From NCBI RefSeq assembly GCF_004348825.1, contig NZ_SMJU01000013.1:1-36591 (forward strand): a stretch of DNA of 36,591 nt, read 5' to 3'. The notes beneath the pieces were generated by a model, which saw only the letters and a program-made list of their open reading frames with translations, did not search any database and was not told the origin of the DNA. Position numbers and translations under genes: made by a program. Source of the stretch: Arundinibacter roseus (GTDB lineage: Bacteria > Bacteroidota > Bacteroidia > Cytophagales > Spirosomataceae). How positions within the stretch are numbered: the first letter of the stretch is position 1; every line of letters begins with the position of its first letter. This document shows positions 24,677 to 31,973 of the stretch, piece after piece.

Positions 24677-24765
24677 CATGGGGCTGAACCCTGCGCTGAT
24701 GGATTTCGCCCTTTCGCGTTCGTGGGGCTGCACCCCACGCTGATGGATTTCGCCCTTTCAGGGCT
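24677..24765. repeat. REP family B, two tandem units
   Basis: Two 44-45-bp units lie in tandem. The second (24721-24765) is intact: hairpin one pairs 24721-24727 with 24733-24739 (cgtgggg/ccccacg, loop ctgca), and hairpin two pairs 24752-24756 with 24760-24764 (gccct/agggc). The first (24677-24720) has mismatches and looks decayed. The same element occurs at 35904-35948. It fills the gap between the LEA14-like and epimerase genes. Confidence 0.8.
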
Positions 24766-24776
24766 ACTTGGATGAT

Positions 24777-25667
24777 TTATTTATTGCCTTCCTGAATCTC
24801 TATGCTGTATGTGGCGGTAAAGGTTTCTTTGGTGTTGAGGCGCAAAATTGCTTCTTTGTCTTTGAGTTGTTGATCCGAATCGTGACTGTCGGCCACACCT
24901 AACCACGGTTCAATACATACGTAGTCGCCGTCGGGTTTGGCCCAAATGCCGAGGTATGAAAAATCTTCATAATCGACGGTCAGTACGTCAGCTGATTTCT
25001 TGCTTTTTAGGCTGATTTTTGACGATTTAGGATTTTTAAAAATGAGTGCGTCTTCTTTAAAAAGTTCATGACGGAGTGGCAACATTGCTGACTCTTGCAG
25101 AACGGCTTCCGTTTGTCCGCTTAGTAAGCCTTTGTCTGTCAGGCGCCAGCGGGAAAGCGTTTCTTTTTCCGAAAATTCCAGGTAATAATCTTCATAGCTT
25201 TCGTCTGCCTCGCGTGGACATGCAAATCCAGGATGCCCGCCCACGGAGAATAGCATCGTTTCTTCTCCCCGATTGGTAATTTCATGACGAATCACCACTT
25301 TATTTTCTTCCAGCGAGAAGGTGATTCTGAACTGAAAACGAAAGGGATACATCAGCAACGTATCTTCGTCATAGTCCAGTCCCATGCAAATGCTCGAATC
25401 CGTTTTCCCCATTACCTTCACCGACGAATTGTGCCGGACAAATCCATGCCGGGGAAGCTGATAGCTTACACCTTCGTGATGATACGTGCCGTCCTTCAAT
25501 TCGCCCACAATCGGAAAAAGCACCGGTGCGTAGGAAGGCCAAATGTCCGGATTGCCCTGCCACATGTATTCTTTGCCCGTCTTCACCGATTGAATACTGC
25601 ACAGTTCTGCGCCGGTTTCCTGCACCGAAATACGAAGGAAATTATTTTCAATGGTTTGCTTGTTCAT
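24777..25667 (-). CDS. Aldose 1-epimerase-family protein (LacX-like)
   Basis: This is a 296-residue cytoplasmic protein of the galactose-mutarotase-like family. The ATG at 25667 gives MNKQTIENNFLRISVQETGAEL, a normal family start; the 26 upstream codons (to 25745) are hydrophobic and out of pattern, and were rejected. Family motifs are YMWQGNPDIWPSYAPVLFPIVG near residue 40, SYQLPRHGFVRH near residue 75 with the histidine of the active site, VGGHPGFACPR near residue 155, and YLGIWAKPDGDYVCIEPW near residue 240. These proteins interconvert alpha and beta anomers of free sugars or sugar phosphates; the exact sugar is not evident. REP family B lies directly after the stop codon. The gene upstream on the same strand is 150 bp away, so an operon is uncertain. 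Confidence 0.85.
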   Translation of the reverse strand: MNKQTIENNFLRISVQETGAELCSIQSVKTGKEYMWQGNPDIWPSYAPVLFPIVGELKDGTYHHEGVSYQLPRHGFVRHNSSVKVMGKTDSSICMGLDYDEDTLLMYPFRFQFRITFSLEENKVVIRHEITNRGEETMLFSVGGHPGFACPREADESYEDYYLEFSEKETLSRWRLTDKGLLSGQTEAVLQESAMLPLRHELFKEDALIFKNPKSSKISLKSKKSADVLTVDYEDFSYLGIWAKPDGDYVCIEPWLGVADSHDSDQQLKDKEAILRLNTKETFTATYSIEIQEGNK

Positions 25668-25818
25668 ATATTTTCGGGGTAAAAGAATTAGTCCGGGAAG
25701 AAAAAAAACGCAATTCGATGCTGCAAAAAAAAGTAATTTAGGCATTCAGCGCTTATTGATTCATTTCTTAAAACATCAGATACTATTGCTTTTACTATAC
25801 TAGTTTGAGAAAAACCAT

Positions 25819-27102
25819 TCAAAACCGTACCTGCGCGCCCTTAACTTCTCCATGAGACATCGTTGCGATCCAGGCTAAGATTGCCAGAACGAGCAGAGTC
25901 GATGCCAGCAAAATCCAGGGCTTTCGGGAATGCAGCTCTGTTGGATAAAAATCGGGTTTTACTTTGGAAATAAACCAACCGACCACGACGATATTGACAA
26001 GATACAGGTACTGCTCGATGCGGTAGGTACTCAAAAAAGCTCCGGTAATCAGCAGGCTCAAAAAAGTATATAGTCCCCAATGCGCCAAAAGGAAGGATTT
26101 TAAATCATTGTAATTCAACAATTTACTTTTATTTTGAACATAAAAAAAGTGAAACCAGAAATAAGCCATTCCCACAATTGACAGAAATGCAACGAGCTGC
26201 GTAAGTTGAGTAATCGTATCTGCGTTCATAGTTGTAAGCGGCGTCAAAATCTTGCTGACACGCTCCGCACCAAACGACTGATCCCAGACCACCAGCGGGA
26301 TAAAAAGCAACAACGCACCCATCACAAACCAGAAAGGTTTATCGGTTGATTTTGACGAATTTTGCGGCTTCCAGTCGGCAGTAAATGTACCATAAGCCAT
26401 GCCCGCTCCGCCAAAAAATCCAAGGCTATATTCCATCACATTCCAGAAGTTGAAGGGAATCTGTGAAACATTTCCGAGTACTTGCAGGAAGTTTCCAAAC
26501 GCAAAACCGAATCCTCCGCCCAGTCCGGCATAGATCGCCACGCGCAATGCCGCAGGGTGGCCGTTTCGTACCAGAAACCACGTCAAACCCAATGCAGATC
26601 CCAGACAAGCGGCCCAAAGTTCGGAACGCGGCGGGGTCATGAGCCAGCCCCATTCTTCTACAATAAAAAAATAAGCAACCAATGCGGCCACGACCATTTC
26701 TACCTTCAGCGTATGCCAGGCTACTTTTTTCTCCTCCGACTCGCTCAGCACCAGCCCAAACAACCCTCCACCTACAAAACCATATAATCCGCCGATCACA
26801 AGCAACATTGCCAGTCCGTAGTAGACATTGGGGAAGTCTGTGCCCCGTCCGTACCCCACCACCATGCCGTATGACATCAATCCGCCGAGGCCCCAGCCAA
26901 TAGCACCGGCGAGGGTGGCTTTCAGGGCTTTGGGATACCACTCGGGCTTTTTGGCCAGCACCAAAATTCCCAGCGAACCGATAGCGCCCGCCCAGGCAGC
27001 GCCTTGTTCATGGCCAAATTGCCCGCGAATGGCCCAGGCTGTTCCGAGGATCATGCCTGCCAGCAGCAGCGCATAATAGAATGATTTTGAGTAATGTTTC
27101 AT
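25819..27102 (-). CDS. Polytopic membrane protein of unknown function
   Basis: This is a 427-residue inner-membrane protein with about 11-12 hydrophobic segments. The ATG at 27102 (MKHYSKSFYYALLLAGMILG) is preferred over one seven codons upstream. Glycine-rich helices dominate the first half: GHEQGAAWAGAIGSLGILVL, LAGAIGWGLGGLMSYGMVVG, GLYGFVGGGLFGLVLSESEE and YAGLGGGFGFAFGNFLQVLG. These look like repeats of one helix pair. I do not recognise the family; it does not show the motifs of the major facilitator, APC or MatE groups. It is divergent from the DegT-type aminotransferase gene and could share its regulation. A small-molecule transporter is a reasonable but unproven reading. Confidence 0.7.
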   Translation of the reverse strand: MKHYSKSFYYALLLAGMILGTAWAIRGQFGHEQGAAWAGAIGSLGILVLAKKPEWYPKALKATLAGAIGWGLGGLMSYGMVVGYGRGTDFPNVYYGLAMLLVIGGLYGFVGGGLFGLVLSESEEKKVAWHTLKVEMVVAALVAYFFIVEEWGWLMTPPRSELWAACLGSALGLTWFLVRNGHPAALRVAIYAGLGGGFGFAFGNFLQVLGNVSQIPFNFWNVMEYSLGFFGGAGMAYGTFTADWKPQNSSKSTDKPFWFVMGALLLFIPLVVWDQSFGAERVSKILTPLTTMNADTITQLTQLVAFLSIVGMAYFWFHFFYVQNKSKLLNYNDLKSFLLAHWGLYTFLSLLITGAFLSTYRIEQYLYLVNIVVVGWFISKVKPDFYPTELHSRKPWILLASTLLVLAILAWIATMSHGEVKGAQVRF

Positions 27103-27240
27103 GGAAGGGTAAGGATTGATCAACAGCTATTTTATATACCTGATATGTTTACTAATAGGCTATTTAGGATGAAAAATCAATTTACATGGATAGCCTGAAA
27201 GAAAGAATTTTCGTATTATTCACAAAAAAACAACCCGTGT

Positions 27241-28458
27241 ATGTCCGAGACTCTTGCCCTCTTTGGTGGATCCAAAACCGTAACATCCGAATTTCCCTGG
27301 CCAATTTATGATGAAGGCGAAGCTGAGGCCGTGGCCCAAATCATCCGAACCGGGCGTTGGGGCAATCCCGACTGCGGAGATGTGGTGGAAGAATTTGAGC
27401 GGGCATTTGCCGACTACTGCGGGGCGCGCTATGCCGTCAGCTGTGTCAACGGGTCGGTTTCGCTTCGGCTTGCGTTGATTGCCTGCGGACTCAAACCCGG
27501 CGATGAGGTGATCGTACCTCCCTATACGTTTATTGCCACGGCCTCTACGGTGGTAGAAGCCAACGGCGTGCCGGTCTTCGTTGACATTGATCCGGAGACC
27601 TACAATCTGAATCCGGCAGCGGTAGAAGCGGCCATAACTCCCCGTACGAAGGCCATCATTCCGGTACATTTTGGCGGGCAGGCCTGTGACATGGACGCCC
27701 TTTTGGACATTGCCCGCCGCCACAACCTGCGGGTGATTGAAGACGCTGCCCATGCCCACGGAGCCGAATACAAAGGCCAAAAACTCGGCACGTTGGGTGA
27801 TGCAGGAAGTTTTAGCTTTCAATCGTCCAAGAACCTGACGAGCGGTGAAGGGGGAATGGTGGTTACTAATGATCCTGAACTTTACCGGATTATGAGTTCG
27901 CTTCGCAACGTAGGTCGCCTACCCGAAGGACAGTGGTACGATCATTTTTATCCCGGCTGCAACTACCGCCTCACGCCCATGCAGGCCGTTCTGCTCCTGC
28001 GCCAACTCAGCCGACTGAATGAGCAAACCAAAACCAGAAATGATAATGGACTGCTGCTCAATACCTTACTTAGCACCATTGACGGCATCACACCGCTCAG
28101 CCGTGGACATGGCGAAACGGTTCATTGCTATCATATTTACATTTTCAAATATCAGTCGGCTTATTTCAAGGGTATTTCCCGCAATCGCTTTGTAGAAATG
28201 CTCGCCGCCGAAGGCGTGCCGTGTTTCAAAGGCTACCCCTACCCTTTGTACAAGCAACCTCTTTTTCAGCAAAAAAACTTCATGTGCTATGCCCTGCCCG
28301 AAACCGTCGACTACACGCAGGTGGTATGTCCGGTAGCCGAAAAGGCCTGTGAGGAAGAGGCTGTTTGGATTTTACAGCACGGCATGCTCGGCACTGCCGA
28401 ACACATGCAACAGTTTGCCGCTGCTATTCGCGAGATTCAGCGGGTGGTTTTGGGGTAG
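27241..28458 (+). CDS. DegT/DnrJ/EryC1/StrS-family PLP aminotransferase
   Basis: This is a 405-residue cytoplasmic PLP enzyme of the sugar and cyclitol aminotransferase family. The N-terminal MSETLALFGGSKTVTSEFPWP resembles the AHBA synthase and scyllo-inosose aminotransferase subgroup. Family markers are VSCVNGSVSLRLALIACGLKPGDEVIVPPYTFIATAS, the phosphate- and PLP-binding VIEDAAHAHGAEYKG, and the Schiff-base Lys in FSFQSSKNLTSGEGG, followed by GCNYRLTPMQAVLLLRQL. All residues needed for PLP chemistry appear intact. Substrates (a keto-sugar or an aromatic amino acid precursor) cannot be told apart. No other sugar-nucleotide or antibiotic biosynthesis genes are nearby, so its pathway lies elsewhere or is catabolic. 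The start codon follows an AT-rich divergent region containing an inverted repeat (aggctat/atagcct, 27157-27196). Confidence 0.92.
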   Translation: MSETLALFGGSKTVTSEFPWPIYDEGEAEAVAQIIRTGRWGNPDCGDVVEEFERAFADYCGARYAVSCVNGSVSLRLALIACGLKPGDEVIVPPYTFIATASTVVEANGVPVFVDIDPETYNLNPAAVEAAITPRTKAIIPVHFGGQACDMDALLDIARRHNLRVIEDAAHAHGAEYKGQKLGTLGDAGSFSFQSSKNLTSGEGGMVVTNDPELYRIMSSLRNVGRLPEGQWYDHFYPGCNYRLTPMQAVLLLRQLSRLNEQTKTRNDNGLLLNTLLSTIDGITPLSRGHGETVHCYHIYIFKYQSAYFKGISRNRFVEMLAAEGVPCFKGYPYPLYKQPLFQQKNFMCYALPETVDYTQVVCPVAEKACEEEAVWILQHGMLGTAEHMQQFAAAIREIQRVVLG

Positions 28459-28898
28459 TTGGTGGAGGAAATTTAGGGAAATAACAGAGAACCATTTATT
28501 ACATTCAATACCCATTCTTCTACTTTTTAAGCCGCTCAAAAAGCGGCTTCCAGCAGCTTGACCGCCAAGTCCGTCGAGACTGTTGCATCAATTATTATCG
28601 GGATTCTTCATTTTTATCTCTATTGATTTCAAACCCGTAAATTTTTGATTATTAGGCGATTATTCACTTTGCAAAGCGTTTGCAAAGTGAATAATCGTTT
28701 TGCAAAAGGTTTTTTATTAGGGGTTTGTAGATTAGGCGCAACACTCTGTTTTTAGGCCTGACATTTAAATCCTCTTTGCACCAGGATTGTTTTGAAGTAT
28801 TGATCTAATCTTAGCAAGGCAATCCTAAAAAATTCCATAAAAAATGCTACTATTGTGCCAAACCCCCTTTAACATACCAATTGCATTCTTTAAAAGCT
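28459..28898. other. 440-bp gene-free region with hairpins
   Basis: There is no plausible gene in this region. It contains an 8-bp hairpin at 28529-28549, not followed by T on either strand, and a long perfect palindrome at 28657-28697. A shorter inverted repeat (aggattg/caatcct, 28783-28826) and a near-consensus TACTATTG before 28860 could belong to the promoter of the M43 protease gene. Confidence 0.6.
28657..28697. repeat. 41-bp perfect palindrome with TTTGCAAA core repeats
   Basis: Two 19-bp arms (28657-28675 and 28679-28697) are perfectly complementary around gcg. Each arm contains TTTGCAAA next to the centre (28668-28675 and 28679-28686), and a related TTTTGCAAAA (28698-28707) abuts the right end. 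It could be a transcription-terminator hairpin, a regulator-binding site or a mobile-element remnant. The T run some 10 bp further on is too distant for a simple terminator. Confidence 0.7.
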
Positions 28899-31022
28899 AT
28901 GAAAGCATTCTTCCTCCAAATGCTATTCCTTCTTCTGGCAACCCTGCATGTAGCTCAGGCCCAGGATATTTTGGGTTGTGGCACTGACGACATCCTGCGC
29001 CAAAATCCTTTGATTCAAAAATATCTGGATAATCTGGAACGGGAGCATAGAACCAAAAAAGCGTTGGGTACCAACCTGGTAGACCTTGACACGCTCTATA
29101 CCATTCCGGTCGTTTTTCATGTATACCATCTCGGCGAGCCCGTAGGTGTTGGCTCCAATGTCTCAGATGAGGCGATACAGTTTACCGTCGATCGGCTAAA
29201 CTCCGTGTTTCGTGCCACAGGCATTCACGCCGGTCTTACGCCCGACATCAACATGCAGTTTGTTTTGGCTGCCCGAACACCCGATTGTCAGCCAACCAAT
29301 GGTATAGTGCGAATCGATGGTCGGAGTGTGGAGGGCTATGAAACCAATGGAGTTAGCATTGGGAATAACACGATGCAACAGCAATTGAAGAGTTTAAGCA
29401 CTTGGCCAGGAGGCAATTATATTAATATTCGGATTTACCATTATACCAATGGATATGGCTGGGCGAATTTCCTGGGAGATATTTCCATGCCTGCAAGCGC
29501 CGTTAATACCACCGCTAACTGGCCTGGCATGGACAATTTCTGGGCGCACGAAATGGGCCACTCCATGAATCTGTATCATACATTTGAAGGCGATGGAGGC
29601 AATCAATATTGTCCTCCAAATAACGATCCTGAAAACGATGGGGATAAAATCAGTGACACAGATCCGCATAAACAGGACGACGGCTGTGATCATAATGCAA
29701 CTAATCCCTGCACGGGAAACCCTTTTGGTGAGGTATTGAAGAATATCATGAGCTATTCCTGCACGGAGAAATTTACGCCCAAACAGGTCGAAAGAATGCG
29801 GTACGCTTTATTGAATTATAGAAAAGGATTACTTAATTCGCTTGGAAAGGTTCCGCCAGGACCTAATAACCAACCTTTGGCCGCATGCTCCGTGGTAGCT
29901 ACCAATGGTCTAAGCATATATTTTGGCATTTCTGCCTTCTCACTGGGCACAATTTTCCACTCGGGTAGTTCTTCAACTAACGATGGTGCCAATTACCAGG
30001 ATTTAACGTGCTTAAATGCAACCGACTTAGAAATCGGAACCAATCATACTTTCTCGCTCACCGGAACCTGGGGAAACTCCATGTGGGGCAAAATATTTAT
30101 TGATTATAACAATGATGGGGATTTTGATGATGCCGGGGAAACTGTTTATAATAGTCAGGGCTATTATCCTACAATGAATGGCACGATTTCTCCCCCCAAC
30201 GCCGCAGTCACCAATATTCCTCTCCGAATGCGGGTTGTTTTGGATGGTAGCAATACTATTGGCGCATGTATACTGCCTGGGATTACAAATTTTGGCTCAG
30301 GTTCTGCCGTTGATTTTTCAGTCACAATACTACCTAATCCCTGTATTCCGGCTGCTCCTGCGGGTATGTCTGCCAGCCGTTGCGGTTCGGGTTCCGTACA
30401 ACTTACCGCAAGCGGCTGTGCCGGAACGTACGATTGGTTTGCGACAAGTTCAGGAGGTATAAGCCTCGCTAGTACAGCAAATTTTACAACACCATCCATC
30501 ACCAGCACTACGAATTACTATGTATCCTGTACCGTCAGTGGCTGTACAAGTACTCGAACAATGGTGACGGCTACCATTTTGGGAACTCCTGCTGCCCCTA
30601 CTCTTTCGGCTACTGCTGAAACCATCATCGCCGGGCAAAGCACGACACTTACGGCCTTGGGATGTGCAGGTACTGTAACCTGGAACAATGACCTCGGGAC
30701 AGGCAGCAGTATACTAGTCTCTCCCACAACAACGACCTCCTATACTGCTACATGTACTGTAAATTCCTGCATCAGTTTAGCCTCAGCGCCGCTAAACATT
30801 ATGGTAGAAAGTAACTCTGTATCCAGCATCAAAACCGGCGATTGGCACGACCCTGCTACCTGGGACTGTACCTGCATTCCGACCAAGGATCAGGAAGTAG
30901 AGCTGAAAGCTACCCACACGGTCACGATCAGTACAGGCGATGCACCACTGAAAAAGCTTATTTATACAGGCGGGGTACTGTCTATTCAAAACAATCGGAA
31001 GCTGTGTTTTGAGTGCTTGTGA
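28899..31022 (+). CDS. Secreted M43 (pappalysin-type) zinc metalloprotease with GEVED, Ig-like and G8-like modules
   Basis: This is a 707-residue exported protein. The ATG at 28899 gives a signal peptide ending HVAQA; the TTG at 28881 was rejected. The peptidase domain (about residues 60-320) carries the extended zinc motif HEMGHSMNLYH and a Met-turn in IMSYSC, the layout of pappalysin-type (M43) metzincins. A GEVED module follows (about 385-485, with FIDYNNDGDFDDAGETVY). Two CHU-type Ig-like modules follow (about 490-640, Thr/Ser-rich with CGSGSVQLTASGCAG). The last 65 residues resemble a G8-like module (TGDWHDPATWDCTC). There is no recognisable type IX C-terminal sorting domain, although such proteases in this phylum often have one. 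It is probably secreted or surface-bound. It stands alone, with a 440-bp gene-free region upstream. Confidence 0.88.
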   Translation: MKAFFLQMLFLLLATLHVAQAQDILGCGTDDILRQNPLIQKYLDNLEREHRTKKALGTNLVDLDTLYTIPVVFHVYHLGEPVGVGSNVSDEAIQFTVDRLNSVFRATGIHAGLTPDINMQFVLAARTPDCQPTNGIVRIDGRSVEGYETNGVSIGNNTMQQQLKSLSTWPGGNYINIRIYHYTNGYGWANFLGDISMPASAVNTTANWPGMDNFWAHEMGHSMNLYHTFEGDGGNQYCPPNNDPENDGDKISDTDPHKQDDGCDHNATNPCTGNPFGEVLKNIMSYSCTEKFTPKQVERMRYALLNYRKGLLNSLGKVPPGPNNQPLAACSVVATNGLSIYFGISAFSLGTIFHSGSSSTNDGANYQDLTCLNATDLEIGTNHTFSLTGTWGNSMWGKIFIDYNNDGDFDDAGETVYNSQGYYPTMNGTISPPNAAVTNIPLRMRVVLDGSNTIGACILPGITNFGSGSAVDFSVTILPNPCIPAAPAGMSASRCGSGSVQLTASGCAGTYDWFATSSGGISLASTANFTTPSITSTTNYYVSCTVSGCTSTRTMVTATILGTPAAPTLSATAETIIAGQSTTLTALGCAGTVTWNNDLGTGSSILVSPTTTTSYTATCTVNSCISLASAPLNIMVESNSVSSIKTGDWHDPATWDCTCIPTKDQEVELKATHTVTISTGDAPLKKLIYTGGVLSIQNNRKLCFECL

Positions 31023-31275
31023 AAGGTGATTTTTAGGTTTGTTGGTACGAACATTCAAAATTACTGTATCTAGTCAGCTGCCTACTGCAAACCTACTTTA
31101 TTGTATATTTACCCTTCACCTATTTCAGGAACTTTTAAGTCCTGCTACATTGACTTTTGTTAATAATTCATTGGCTTTACGAAGTTTTACTTCATGTGGC
31201 ATTTCGGTTTTTTTCTTGTTTTTTATCGGTACTTTTTTTTCTAAATCTTTCATAATCAAAAAATCGTTTTGAACA

Positions 31276-31713
31276 TTATTTCAAACTAAAAACGAAGGCC
31301 TGATAAGGCTTATTGACAACAAACTGCTCAAACCCCGTATCAGTAAGCCCTTTTATATCAAACACTTCCAGTGCATTGGTTAGTTCACGTGTAACAGCAA
31401 TCTGATAAAGTCTGGTGCGAACTGGTGTGCTTCCCATAAAGAAAATTTGACAAGCAGGATAAGCAGTCAAAAATACGTGGAAAGTTCTAAAAACAGTGGC
31501 TAGTATGATTTCCATGTCCTGATTATTCGAAATGACCATATCACTTTCCGTGCCATCATCAAGCAAGTCAGTCAAAGAAAGGTTATACAATTGAGCAATA
31601 TTTGTTTCAGTATATCGAACAATTTTCTTAATAGTTTTTTGATCGCTAATGCTCAAAAACTCAAAACGGAGAGCCTCATCAAGTACCCGAAACTCATAAA
31701 ATGGTTCATTCAT
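31276..31713 (-). CDS. DUF6934-like protein of unknown function
   Basis: This is a 145-residue cytoplasmic protein with no signal peptide. The segments ISDQKTIKKIVRYTETN, VISNNQDMEIILATVFRTFHVFL, ACQIFFMGSTPVRTRLYQIAVTREL and the final KPYQAFVFSLK match my memory of a family common in Bacteroidota and catalogued as DUF6934. The highly conserved GSTPxRTRLYQ block is its best marker. The function is unknown. Homologues are often scattered among accessory genes, sometimes with a small partner ORF; none is visible in the 260 bp upstream, which is AT-rich and gene-free. The 253 bp between this gene and the protease gene contain no plausible gene. Confidence 0.75.
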   Translation of the reverse strand: MNEPFYEFRVLDEALRFEFLSISDQKTIKKIVRYTETNIAQLYNLSLTDLLDDGTESDMVISNNQDMEIILATVFRTFHVFLTAYPACQIFFMGSTPVRTRLYQIAVTRELTNALEVFDIKGLTDTGFEQFVVNKPYQAFVFSLK

Positions 31714-31973
31714 TCACTTTTTGAAAAATATAGTATGAAAGAAGGGATTGAGATTATACTTAAAGTGTCATCTTCGGTCCGGATAGGTTGATAAATATAG
31801 CACTACAAATTAAGAAATTTTGATCCAGGTGACAACGTTTTTTATATTGATAAATATTCAAAATTTCCCGAGTTAAACCCTTCTCCCCAATTTCCCCTCC
31901 CCTCCATAGGCCCGAAAGCACTCCTTCGGCGTACTATAAAGAACCGACCATTTTTTCTGTTTTTTTTGAATTC

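Noticed and set aside
28529-28549. Terminator for the aminotransferase gene
   Set aside because: The 8-bp hairpin is not followed by T on either strand.
31039-31272. 77-codon plus-strand ORF after the protease gene
   Set aside because: It is an AT-rich, low-complexity frame with no family pattern and no start signal; considered spurious.
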